Part shown: in pieces, positions 1 to 7,281 of the stretch
Numbering within the stretch: the stretch's first letter is position 1
Layout of the letters: every line of letters starts with the position of its first letter
NCBI RefSeq assembly: GCF_000282495.1
Contig: NZ_AKJE01000114.1
Span: 1-64,000 of the forward strand
Length of the DNA stretch: 64,000 bases
Reading direction: 5' to 3'
Origin: Pseudomonas sp. GM79
GTDB taxonomy: Bacteria > Pseudomonadota > Gammaproteobacteria > Pseudomonadales > Pseudomonadaceae
Translations under genes and position numbers: made by a program
Notes under the pieces: generated by a model
What the model was told of the DNA's origin: nothing
Seen by the model: the letters and a program-made list of their open reading frames with translations, nothing else
Database searches by the model: none

Positions 1-22
1 AAGGCTGCGATCTTTTTGTATC

Positions 23-53
23 AAAAATGGCTTCAGAACGTAGCCCTGAAGCC
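23..53 (-). terminator. Rho-independent terminator of trpBA
   Basis: Read on the minus strand, GGCTTCAG (46-53) pairs with CTGAAGCC (29-36) and is followed by ATTTTTG. It lies about 50 bases after the trpA stop codon, so it probably ends the trpBA transcript. Confidence 0.75.
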
Positions 54-101
54 CTCGGTCTTGCTGTTTAGTCTGTGCTGCGAAGCTCTAATTCCTCTGT
101 A

Positions 102-917
102 TCAGGAACTTACCCGCGCTTTACGTACGCCGTCAGACAAGGCTGCGCACAAGCTGAGTACACCCTCCACAGCCTGATCCGGCGTCGAGGCATTGGCGAT
201 GTGATCGATCAATGCCGACCCCACCACCACACCGTCGGCCAGACGCGCGATGGACGCCGCTTGCTCCGGTGTGCGGATACCAAAACCGATGCTGATCGGC
301 AGATCGGTATGGCGACGCAGACGGGTGACGGCTTCTTCGACATGTTCCAGAGTCGCCGCGCCCGCACCGGTCACACCCGCCACCGATACGTAGTAAACAA
401 AGCCGGAACTGCCGTTCAATACAGTCGGCAAGCGCACGTCATCAGTCGTCGGAGTGGTCAGACGGATGAAGTCCAGGCCCGCCGCCTGTGCCGGGTCGCA
501 CAGCTCGGCGTTATGCTCCGGCGGCATGTCGACCACGATCAGGCCATCGACACCGGCCTCTTTGGCTTCAGCGATGAAACGCGGCACGCCGTACATGTGA
601 ATCGGGTTGAAGTAACCCATCAGCACCAGCGGCGTATCGGTATTGCCTTCGCGGAACTCGCGAACCATTTGCAGGGTTTTCGCCAGGTTCTGTTTGGCGC
701 CCAAAGCACGAATGTTGGCCAATTGAATCGCCGGGCCATCGGCCATTGGATCGGTGAAAGGCATGCCCAACTCGATTACGTCGGCACCCGCTCCCGGCAA
801 GCCTTTGAGGATCGCCAGCGACGTGTCGTAGCTCGGATCGCCAGCGGTCACGAAGGTCACCAGGGCGGCGCGGTTCTGTTCCTTGAGTTCGGCAAAACGC
901 GTTTGCAGGCGGCTCAT
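102..917 (-). CDS. trpA: Tryptophan synthase alpha chain
   Basis: TrpA cleaves indole-3-glycerol phosphate to indole and glyceraldehyde-3-phosphate and passes indole to TrpB; it is cytoplasmic. The 271-residue protein has the family's usual length. Catalytic residues sit in VIELGMPFTDPMADG (Glu49 and Asp60, as in the classic enzymes). I chose the ATG at 917 because it overlaps the trpB stop in a TGATG junction, a sign of translational coupling; the longer upstream frame runs into trpB and is not credible. trpB lies directly upstream and a terminator follows. Confidence 0.98.
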   Translation of the reverse strand: MSRLQTRFAELKEQNRAALVTFVTAGDPSYDTSLAILKGLPGAGADVIELGMPFTDPMADGPAIQLANIRALGAKQNLAKTLQMVREFREGNTDTPLVLMGYFNPIHMYGVPRFIAEAKEAGVDGLIVVDMPPEHNAELCDPAQAAGLDFIRLTTPTTDDVRLPTVLNGSSGFVYYVSVAGVTGAGAATLEHVEEAVTRLRRHTDLPISIGFGIRTPEQAASIARLADGVVVGSALIDHIANASTPDQAVEGVLSLCAALSDGVRKARVSS

Positions 918-2146
918 CAGTGTTTCTCCTGCTTGGATTGCTGAGAGTGTTCCATGTGGTGCATCACGGTCTGCATGTCTTTGTCGCCACGACCGGACAA
1001 GTTGACCACCATCAGGTGATCTTTCGGCAGGGTCGGTGCGCGTTTGAACACTTCCGCCAGGGCATGGGCGCTTTCCAGTGCAGGAATAATCCCTTCCAGA
1101 CGACAGCATTTGTGGAACGCATCGAGGGCTTCGTCGTCGGTCACCGAGGTGTACTGGACGCGGCCGATGTCATGCAACCAGGCGTGTTCCGGGCCAATGC
1201 CTGGATAGTCGAGGCCGGCAGAGATCGAGTGAGCGTCGATGATCTGACCATCTTCGTCCTGCAACAGGAAAGTTCGGTTGCCGTGCAGCACACCCGGTAC
1301 GCCGCCGTTCAGGCTGGCCGCGTGCTTGCCGGTTTCGATGCCGTAACCGGCGGCTTCGACGCCGATGATCTCGACGCTCTTGTCATCGAGGAACGGGTGG
1401 AACAGACCCATGGCGTTGGAACCACCACCGATGCACGCCACCAGACTGTCTGGCAGACGGCCTTCCTGGGCTTGCAACTGCTCGCGGGTTTCCTTGCCGA
1501 TCACAGCCTGGAAGTCACGAACCATGGCCGGGTACGGGTGCGGACCGGCCACGGTGCCGATCAGATAGAAAGTGCTGTCGACGTTGGTCACCCAGTCACG
1601 CAGAGCTTCGTTCATCGCATCTTTAAGGGTGCCGGTGCCGGCGACCACCGGAATCACTTCGGCGCCCAACAACTTCATGCGAAACACGTTGGCTTGCTGA
1701 CGTTCGATGTCAGTGGTGCCCATGTAGATCACGCAATCGAGGCCGAAACGCGCGGCCACGGTGGCGGTCGCCACGCCGTGCATGCCGGCGCCGGTCTCGG
1801 CAATGATGCGTTTCTTGCCCATGCGCCGCGCCAGCAGGATCTGGCCGATGCAGTTGTTGATCTTGTGCGCGCCGGTGTGGTTCAGCTCTTCGCGCTTGAG
1901 GTAAATCTTCGCGCCGCCACAGAACTCTGTCAGACGCTCGGCGAAATACAGTGGGCTTGGGCGTCCGACGTAATCTCGCTGGAAGTAGGCCAATTCTTCT
2001 TTGAACGCCGGATCTTCCTTGGCCGCTTCGTATTCGCGGGCCAGATCGAGGATCAACGGCATCAGGGTTTCGGCGACGTAACGGCCACCGAACGCGCCGA
2101 ACAGGCCGTTGGCGTCGGGGCCGTTGCGCAGATTAGTCTGGGTCAT
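917..2146 (-). CDS. trpB: Tryptophan synthase beta chain
   Basis: TrpB condenses indole and serine to tryptophan with pyridoxal phosphate, in an alpha2beta2 complex with TrpA. The 409-residue product carries the PLP lysine in HTGAHKINN (Lys95) and the phosphate-binding loop GGGSNAMG (240-246). The ATG at 2146 gives the standard N-terminus; the open frame extends upstream to 2308 but there it overlaps trpI antisense. It is transcribed divergently from trpI, the arrangement in which TrpI activates trpBA in Pseudomonas. Confidence 0.98.
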   Translation of the reverse strand: MTQTNLRNGPDANGLFGAFGGRYVAETLMPLILDLAREYEAAKEDPAFKEELAYFQRDYVGRPSPLYFAERLTEFCGGAKIYLKREELNHTGAHKINNCIGQILLARRMGKKRIIAETGAGMHGVATATVAARFGLDCVIYMGTTDIERQQANVFRMKLLGAEVIPVVAGTGTLKDAMNEALRDWVTNVDSTFYLIGTVAGPHPYPAMVRDFQAVIGKETREQLQAQEGRLPDSLVACIGGGSNAMGLFHPFLDDKSVEIIGVEAAGYGIETGKHAASLNGGVPGVLHGNRTFLLQDEDGQIIDAHSISAGLDYPGIGPEHAWLHDIGRVQYTSVTDDEALDAFHKCCRLEGIIPALESAHALAEVFKRAPTLPKDHLMVVNLSGRGDKDMQTVMHHMEHSQQSKQEKH

Positions 2147-2258
2147 GGGTCGCTCCAGTTGTAGTCGAGAGGTGACGATGGGGTTCACTTTACCCCTGAC
2201 GTCCCGCACTGAAAACCGATAAGATCGCCACAACCTGTCAGGAAAACTCACAGATCCC
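2147..2258. promoter_or_regulatory. Divergent trpB/trpI control region
   Basis: This 112-base gap separates the divergent starts of trpB and trpI. In Pseudomonas, TrpI bound to indoleglycerol phosphate activates trpBA from such an interval. I infer the operators lie here, but I could not mark a site from the sequence alone. Confidence 0.5.
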
Positions 2259-3152
2259 ATGAGCCATGACCTTCCTCCGCTGAACGCCCTTCGCGCCTTC
2301 GAAGCCACTGCCCGCCTGAATAGCGTCAGTCAGGCCGCCGAACAGTTGCACGTCACTCATGGTGCGGTCAGCCGACAACTCAAGGCGCTGGAAGAACACC
2401 TCGGCGTGAGTCTGTTCATCAAGGATGGGCGCGGCCTGAAACTCACAGATGCCGGTGTCCGTTTGCGCGATGTCAGCGGTGAGGCCTTCGAGCGATTGCG
2501 CAGCGTTTGCGCCGAATTGACCCAAAGCACCGCCGATGCGCCGTTCGTGCTCGGCTGTTCGGGCAGCCTGCTGGCGCGCTGGTTCATTCCGCGCTTGGGG
2601 CGACTCAATGCGGACCTGCCGGATCTGCGCTTGCATCTGTCGGCTGGCGAAGGCGATCTAGACCCTCGGCGGCCCGGCCTGGATGCTCTGTTGGTATTTG
2701 CTGAGCCGCCATGGCCGGCGGACATGCAGGTCTACGAATTGGCCAGCGAACGCATCGGCCCGGTCATGAGCCCACGATTCGTCGGTTACGAAGCACTGCA
2801 GAGTGCACCGGCAAACGCCCTGCTGACCGAACCCTTGCTGCATACCACCTCACGTCCGCAAGCCTGGCCGAGTTGGGCACAGCAAAGCGGCCTCGACGGC
2901 AAGGCGCTGAAGTATGGTCAGGGGTTCGAGCATTTGTATTATTTGCTGGAGGCGGCAGTGGCCGGGCTGGGTGTGGCCATCGCGCCCGAGCCGCTGGTGG
3001 CCGAGGATTTGAAAGCCGGTCGCCTGGTTGCGCCATGGGGTTTCTGTGAAACCCCGGCGCAACTGGCGTTGTGGCTACCCAAGCGCGCCGCGGACGGCCG
3101 CGCTCGGCAATTGGCGCAGTGGCTTAAAAACGAACTGCGTCAGGCACCTTAA
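2259..3152 (+). CDS. trpI: LysR-type regulator TrpI
   Basis: TrpI is the LysR-family activator of trpBA that responds to indoleglycerol phosphate. The 297-residue protein has an N-terminal winged helix-turn-helix (about residues 8-65, with SVSQAAEQLHVTHGAVSRQLKALEEHLGVSLF) and a periplasmic-binding-like effector domain after about residue 90. Identification rests on the LysR fold plus the divergent position next to trpBA. The 3' end overlaps the convergent DUF883 gene by four bases. Confidence 0.95.
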   Translation: MSHDLPPLNALRAFEATARLNSVSQAAEQLHVTHGAVSRQLKALEEHLGVSLFIKDGRGLKLTDAGVRLRDVSGEAFERLRSVCAELTQSTADAPFVLGCSGSLLARWFIPRLGRLNADLPDLRLHLSAGEGDLDPRRPGLDALLVFAEPPWPADMQVYELASERIGPVMSPRFVGYEALQSAPANALLTEPLLHTTSRPQAWPSWAQQSGLDGKALKYGQGFEHLYYLLEAAVAGLGVAIAPEPLVAEDLKAGRLVAPWGFCETPAQLALWLPKRAADGRARQLAQWLKNELRQAP

Positions 3153-3475
3153 TTTCCGCGCTTGCACAGCAGATAGGCCGCCAGAAGACCCAGCGCACCG
3201 ACTGCGACACCGGCTGTAGTCCAAGGGTGTTCCTGGGCGTAGTCACGTGTCGCGATCCCGGTTTCACGGGTTTTGACCTTGACCTCTTCATAGGCATCGG
3301 AGAGCAGATGACGCGAATGCTTCAGCGCGTTTTCGGCGTTGATTTTCAGCATTTTAAGGGTTTTACGCGATTCGTCCGAGGCGTCGTCCTTCAGGCTTTC
3401 CAACGATTTCAGCAGACTCTCGATCTCGGCTTCCATGCTTTGCAATGAGGCTTTACGTAACGAGGTGTTGGCCAT
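3149..3475 (-). CDS. DUF883 / ElaB-YqjD family membrane-anchored protein
   Basis: This 108-residue protein has a hydrophilic, mostly helical body rich in Lys, Glu and Ser and ends in one membrane segment (about residues 85-105, WTTAGVAVGALGLLAAYLL). That is the architecture of ElaB/YqjD proteins, which in E. coli are inner-membrane, stationary-phase and ribosome-associated. The start is the ATG at 3475. The stop overlaps the trpI stop in convergent orientation, so the two transcripts may run into each other. The exact role here is unknown. Confidence 0.85.
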   Translation of the reverse strand: MANTSLRKASLQSMEAEIESLLKSLESLKDDASDESRKTLKMLKINAENALKHSRHLLSDAYEEVKVKTRETGIATRDYAQEHPWTTAGVAVGALGLLAAYLLCKRGN

Positions 3476-3629
3476 GGTGAATCTCCTGCATTGTTTGAGT
3501 TGCGTGTGTTGGTTGGGACTTCAGGGGTTTGAGAAAGTGCAGTAAATCTGAACTTCCATCCGGATTGGTCGACAGAAGAAATAAGAAAAATCACTGCTAG
3601 GCTGTAATTCACACCCTTAGGAGAACGCC

Positions 3630-3845
3630 ATGACTGACCATCACACCTACAAGAAAGTCGAGCTGGTCGGCTCATCCACCACCAGCATTGAAGACGCCAT
3701 CAACAATGCCCTGGCCGAAGCCAACAAAAGCCTGAAGTACATGGAATGGTTTGAAGTGACCGAAACCCGCGGGCACATCAAGGACGGCAAAGCAGCACAC
3801 TTCCAGGTGACGCTCAAAGTCGGATTCCGGATTGCCAGTAGCTGA
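3630..3845 (+). CDS. Dodecin (flavin-binding)
   Basis: Dodecins are about 70-residue proteins that form hollow dodecamers and store flavin between stacked tryptophans. This 71-residue product fits: VELVGSSTTSIEDAINNALAEA is the conserved N-terminal half, Trp39 in YMEWFEV is the flavin-stacking residue, and GKAAHFQVTLKVGF is the C-terminal strand. A good Shine-Dalgarno (AGGAGAACGCC) precedes the ATG. It appears monocistronic, with hairpins after the stop. Confidence 0.93.
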   Translation: MTDHHTYKKVELVGSSTTSIEDAINNALAEANKSLKYMEWFEVTETRGHIKDGKAAHFQVTLKVGFRIASS

Positions 3846-3882
3846 GTTTGAGCTAGTCTTCTGAACTTGCGCGCTGGCCGAA

Positions 3883-3944
3883 TGCCATAGGGAATGGCAG
3901 AGCGCTACGCGGTGAGCGCATCCAGCCGATAGCTGGATGCTCTC
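3883..3944 (+). other. Two hairpins between dodecin and DUF1161, one with an AGGGA loop
   Basis: TGCCAT (3883-3888) and ATGGCA (3894-3899) form a 6-bp stem around the loop AGGGA, the type of site bound by RsmA/CsrA. A second hairpin follows: a 9-bp stem (3918-3926 with 3932-3940), extended by GAG/CTC to 3914-3944. It lacks a clear U-tract, so it may be a weak terminator for the dodecin gene or leader structure for the next gene. Confidence 0.5.
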
Positions 3945-3974
3945 CCCTATTGATCCGACCAGAGAGTGCAACCC

Positions 3975-4199
3975 ATGAAGAAGTTTATTTTGGCAGTAGG
4001 CTTGTTGAGCCTTGCGGGAACAGCCTTTGCCCAAGGCAAGTCGTGCGACGAGCTGAAAGCCGAAATCACCGCGAAACTGGATGCCAAGGGCATTTCCAAT
4101 TACACACTGGAGATCATCGACAAAGGCGCTGTTGCTGACGGAAAAGTCGTCGGCACCTGTGAAAAAGGCTCCAGGCAAATCGTCTACAAACAGGGCTGA
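3975..4199 (+). CDS. DUF1161 family periplasmic protein
   Basis: This 74-residue protein starts at MKKFILAVGLLS with a signal peptide probably cleaved after AFA (about residue 18). The mature part has two cysteines (SCDELKAEI and GTCEKG) that may form a disulfide. It matches DUF1161, a small secreted family of unknown function common in Pseudomonas. I prefer this start over the ATG nine bases upstream because the signal peptide begins here. A paralogue lies at 6107-6340. Confidence 0.88.
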   Translation: MKKFILAVGLLSLAGTAFAQGKSCDELKAEITAKLDAKGISNYTLEIIDKGAVADGKVVGTCEKGSRQIVYKQG

Positions 4200-4214
4200 C
4201 CGCCCTCGAAAATG

Positions 4215-4244
4215 AAAAAGCCGACGCAATGGCGTCGGCTTTTT
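4215..4244. terminator. Bidirectional Rho-independent terminator
   Basis: AAAAAGCCGACGC (4215-4227) pairs with GCGTCGGCTTTTT (4232-4244). With A- and T-runs on both sides it can end the DUF1161 transcript on the plus strand and the flavin oxidoreductase transcript on the minus strand. Confidence 0.9.
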
Positions 4245-4263
4245 TGTAGGCGCTGTTTGCGCC

Positions 4264-5265
4264 TCAGCCCTTCATGACCTGCGCCAGCAACTCATAGGAG
4301 TGAATACGATCAGCATGTTCGTACAGGTCGCAGGTGAAAATCAGCTCATCCGCCTGAGTTTGCTCGATCAGCACTTCCAGCTTGGCGCGAATTTTCTGCG
4401 GGCTGCCGACCATGGCAAGGCCAAGGAAATCACCGACCGCTTCTTTCTCATGAGGCAGCCACAGACCGTCCATAGTCTTCACTGGCGGACGTTGCACCAG
4501 GCTCTGGCCACGCATCAACGCGAGAATCCGCTGGTAGACCGAAGTGGCCAGGTAATCGGCCTGCTCATCAGTGTCTGCAGCCACCAGTGGCACGCCGAGC
4601 ATCACGTAAGGCTTATCCAAAACCGCTGAAGGCTTGAAGTGGTTGCGGTAGACGCGAATCGCCTCATGCATGAAGCGCGGTGCGAAATGTGAGGCGAAGG
4701 CGTAGGGCAAACCGCGTTCACCGGCCAGCTGAGCACTGAACAAGCTCGAACCCAGCAACCAGACCGGGACATTGGTGCCGGTACCCGGCATGGCAATGAT
4801 CCGCTGATCCGGCGTGCGTGGGCCGAGGTAGCGCATCAGTTCAGTCACGTCTTGCGGGAAGTCGTCGGCACTGCCCGAGCGCTCACGACGCAAGGCACGG
4901 GCGGTCATCTGATCGGAGCCGGGGGCGCGCCCCAGGCCCAGATCGATCCGTCCCGGGTATAGACTTTCAAGGGTACCGAACTGCTCGGCGATCACCAGTG
5001 GCGCGTGGTTGGGCAGCATCACACCACCCGAACCGACACGAATGCTCGAAGTGCCGCCAGCCAAGTAGCCCAGCAGGACCGAGGTCGCCGAACTGGCAAT
5101 CCCGTCCATGTTGTGGTGTTCGGCAACCCAGAAGCGGTTGTAGCCGAATTTTTCGACGTGCTGCGCCAGGTCCAGGGAATTGTGCAGGGACTGGGCCGCA
5201 CTGCCGTTCTCCCGCACGGGCACCAGATCGAGGGTCGAGAACTTGATATCGGATAGTCGTTTCAT
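4264..5265 (-). CDS. LLM-class (luciferase-like) flavin-dependent oxidoreductase
   Basis: This 333-residue protein belongs to the bacterial luciferase-like monooxygenase family, probably the YhbW/MsnO8-type subgroup. Visible family features include FSTLDLVPVRENGS at the N-terminus, FWVAEHHNMDGIASSAT, IRVGSGGVMLPNHAPLVIAEQFGTL and RIDLGLGRAPGSD, which form the TIM-barrel flavin pocket. Such enzymes use reduced FMN and oxygen, but the substrate cannot be read from the sequence. It starts at the ATG at 5265 and appears monocistronic. Confidence 0.92.
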   Translation of the reverse strand: MKRLSDIKFSTLDLVPVRENGSAAQSLHNSLDLAQHVEKFGYNRFWVAEHHNMDGIASSATSVLLGYLAGGTSSIRVGSGGVMLPNHAPLVIAEQFGTLESLYPGRIDLGLGRAPGSDQMTARALRRERSGSADDFPQDVTELMRYLGPRTPDQRIIAMPGTGTNVPVWLLGSSLFSAQLAGERGLPYAFASHFAPRFMHEAIRVYRNHFKPSAVLDKPYVMLGVPLVAADTDEQADYLATSVYQRILALMRGQSLVQRPPVKTMDGLWLPHEKEAVGDFLGLAMVGSPQKIRAKLEVLIEQTQADELIFTCDLYEHADRIHSYELLAQVMKG

Positions 5266-5414
5266 AAACCTGCTTCTCCAATGGGTAAGCAGGTTTTTTC
5301 ACGAACGAAAACCTGCCGAGTCTATAAGCGTGTTCTATGCAATGAGGGCATATACCCGAGTTTCAATAGGAGAGACAAAATTCCTACACGATTAGAGGAC
5401 CGATCAGATGAGGT

Positions 5415-5442
5415 GAACTTTGCCGGACGGTCTATCCTCAGA
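5415..5442 (+). promoter_or_regulatory. Candidate AlgU (sigma-22) promoter of osmC
   Basis: GAACTT (5415-5420) is a perfect AlgU/sigma-E -35. It is separated by exactly 17 bases from TCAGA (5438-5442), one base off the usual -10 TCTRA. It lies about 60 bases upstream of the osmC start. The ErsA candidate promoter at 40412-40439 has the same spacing and the same -10. Confidence 0.65.
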
Positions 5443-5503
5443 ACCCTGGTAACCGAAAACCACGAAGGCGCGACGTCCCGCGCCGGATCTTGAGGAGGCA
5501 GAC

Positions 5504-5935
5504 ATGGCTATCACAAAGAAAGCATCGGCTCATTGGGAAGGTGATCTGAAAACCGGCATCGGCTCGATTTCCACGGAAACCGGTGTCCTCAGAGACGCGC
5601 CCTACGGCTTCAAGGCCCGTTTCGAAGGGGGTAAAGGCACCAATCCGGAAGAGCTGATCGGCGCGGCTCACGCGGGCTGTTTCTCCATGGCGTTTTCAAT
5701 GATTCTTGGCGAGGCCAACCTTAAGGCCGACAGTATCGACACCAATGTCGAGGTTACCCTGGACCAGGTAGACGGTGGCTTTTCAATCACAGCGGTAAAA
5801 CTGATTCTCAAGGCGAAAATCCCCGGAGCGACCCAAGCGCAATTCGAGGAACTGAGCAACAAGGCCAAAGAAGGCTGCCCGGTGTCCAAAGTGTTGAATG
5901 CGAAAATCAGCCTGGATGCGACGTTGGTCAGCTGA
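5504..5935 (+). CDS. osmC: OsmC family peroxiredoxin
   Basis: OsmC is a thiol peroxidase that reduces organic hydroperoxides and is induced by osmotic and envelope stress. The 143-residue protein has the two redox cysteines of the family, Cys59 in AAHAGCFSMAF and Cys125 in KEGCPVSKV, and the N-terminal KASAHWEGDLKTG. The start follows a good ribosome site (TTGAGGAGGCAGAC). It is monocistronic, with an AlgU-type promoter upstream and a terminator downstream. Confidence 0.95.
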   Translation: MAITKKASAHWEGDLKTGIGSISTETGVLRDAPYGFKARFEGGKGTNPEELIGAAHAGCFSMAFSMILGEANLKADSIDTNVEVTLDQVDGGFSITAVKLILKAKIPGATQAQFEELSNKAKEGCPVSKVLNAKISLDATLVS

Positions 5936-5963
5936 TAATGGGTTGATACGCTAGCTGATAAGA

Positions 5964-6010
5964 GATCGCAGCCTTCGCGGGCTCCCTTGCGCAGGTTGCG
6001 GTCTTTTTTT
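5964..6010 (+). terminator. Rho-independent terminator of osmC
   Basis: GATCGCAGCC (5964-5973) pairs with GGTTGCGGTC (5994-6003), with two G-U pairs, and is followed by seven T residues. Confidence 0.8.
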
Positions 6011-6106
6011 GTCCTGAAACATAACCAGACTGACAAAACTGTGGTCGAATAAATGACAGCAGCTTCAGCGCATCACCATGCGCGCTGCCTCAAGGGAGCT
6101 TCAACC

Positions 6107-6340
6107 ATGAAACGTTTTGCCTTGGCGGTTATCTGTTGCACGCTGGCCACATCGGCCCTCGCGGCACCGAAATCCTGTGAGGAACTCAAGGCCGAGATCG
6201 AAGCCAAGATCCAGGCCAATAACGTCTCGTCCTACACCCTGGAAATCGTCACCAACGACGAAGTCCACGATCAGAACATGGTGGTCGGCACGTGCGAAAA
6301 CGGCACCAAAAAAATCATCTACCAAAAAAATGATCGCTGA
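6107..6340 (+). CDS. DUF1161 family periplasmic protein (second copy)
   Basis: This 77-residue paralogue of the protein at 3975-4199 shares KSCEELKAEIEAKI, YTLEIV and VVGTCENGTKKIIYQ. It begins with a signal peptide (MKRFALAVICCTLATSALA). The start at 6107 was chosen because the signal peptide begins there; the longer frame adds 18 unlikely residues. Its function is unknown. It ends just before the convergent lipoprotein gene. Confidence 0.87.
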   Translation: MKRFALAVICCTLATSALAAPKSCEELKAEIEAKIQANNVSSYTLEIVTNDEVHDQNMVVGTCENGTKKIIYQKNDR

Positions 6341-6346
6341 TTCGTC

Positions 6347-6766
6347 TCACATGACGCAGTTGGCCAGCCGATCTTCGGCGACAATTTCCCGCTTGGCATT
6401 GTAGAGCCGGGCGCTAGGGGTGAACGCTATAGAACGCGCTTCCAGCAGGTAACGCTGGCCGGCCTCGAAATGGTCGTAGTTGATGGTCAGGTAGCACAGC
6501 CGCTCCAGCGGAGCATTCATCAAGCCCGAGCCGCCACCAAACACTTCAAAATCGAAACGTACCCTTAGTTCATGGCTACCCGGGGTGACCTGGAAGTAAC
6601 GCCCGTCGCTCAGCCGCTGATTGTCCAGCCGGTCGGCCATCAGCAGTTTCCCGCCGGGGCTCGGCGTAGCGAAGTCGACCCAGGCCATCTGCGGATTGAC
6701 CGCCGGTAACGGACTCGTGCAACCGACAAAGGCGCCTGCAGCGAGCAACAGCAACAACCTGCGCAT
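6347..6766 (-). CDS. Small lipoprotein, paralogue of upstream gene
   Basis: This 139-residue protein has a lipoprotein signal (MRRLLLLLAAGAFVGC, Cys16). The mature part includes YFQVTPGSHELRVRFDFEV and FEAGQRYLLEARS, closely paralleled in its neighbour at 6807-7223. The two form a tandem duplicated pair. The repeated SHEL-RF/RY pattern may be a beta-sandwich, but I know no function. The start was set at the lipoprotein signal rather than the longer frame. Confidence 0.85.
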   Translation of the reverse strand: MRRLLLLLAAGAFVGCTSPLPAVNPQMAWVDFATPSPGGKLLMADRLDNQRLSDGRYFQVTPGSHELRVRFDFEVFGGGSGLMNAPLERLCYLTINYDHFEAGQRYLLEARSIAFTPSARLYNAKREIVAEDRLANCVM

Positions 6767-6806
6767 GATGAATTTCCCAAGGACTGATAATTCAGCATAG
6801 CGTCGA

Positions 6807-7223
6807 TCAAGTACGTTGGCAGCCTGCCGGTTTGCCCTGTCCAATCACTTTTCGCTGTTGATCATAGAGCTTCGCCCACGGCCGAAAGCCTATATACCCT
6901 GCTTGCAGCTGATATCGCTGACCGGCGTTGAAGTCCTTGAATTTCACATTCAACTGGCAGTCGCGCCACAGCGGCTCGGCGTCAGGGCCAATGTTGGTCG
7001 GCTGGACTGCGAACAAGTAGCGAACCGTCAGCTCATGGCTACCCGGCTGCACCTCGAAGTAGCGCTTATCGATGGAAGCCTTGTCATCGACTTCCACCGC
7101 TTGCAGCGCGGTGTCTTCCTGCCGTGAATCCAGATCGATCCATGCCTGCGAAGGATCAGGGGTGGGCAGTCCAGCACAACCGGCCAGCATCAGCAGGCCT
7201 CCCGTCAGCATCAACTTGCGCAT
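6807..7223 (-). CDS. Small lipoprotein, tandem paralogue
   Basis: This 138-residue protein begins MRKLMLTGGLLMLAGC, with the lipobox Cys at 16. Its mature region has YFEVQPGSHELTVRYLFAV and FNAGQRYQLQAGYIGF, which align with the gene at 6347-6766. Both genes are on the minus strand 40 bases apart and are probably co-transcribed. The longer frame upstream overlaps the divergent aminopeptidase gene and is not credible. Function is unknown. Confidence 0.85.
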   Translation of the reverse strand: MRKLMLTGGLLMLAGCAGLPTPDPSQAWIDLDSRQEDTALQAVEVDDKASIDKRYFEVQPGSHELTVRYLFAVQPTNIGPDAEPLWRDCQLNVKFKDFNAGQRYQLQAGYIGFRPWAKLYDQQRKVIGQGKPAGCQRT

Positions 7224-7281
7224 AGCGGAGCTCCAATAGGCGGGATAGTCTTGCGGGCAGACTTTCCAGGGATGATTCATT

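Noticed and set aside
920..2164. 414-codon forward frame over trpB
   Set aside because: Antisense shadow of trpB without domain features.
3550..3572. AlgU promoter before the dodecin gene (GAACTT at 3550)
   Set aside because: The -35 is perfect, but no acceptable -10 (TCTRA or TCAGA) occurs at 16-17 bases spacing.
5281..5493. Forward frame between the flavin oxidoreductase and osmC
   Set aside because: Lies in the divergent promoter region, shows no family similarity, and overlaps the AlgU-type promoter of osmC.
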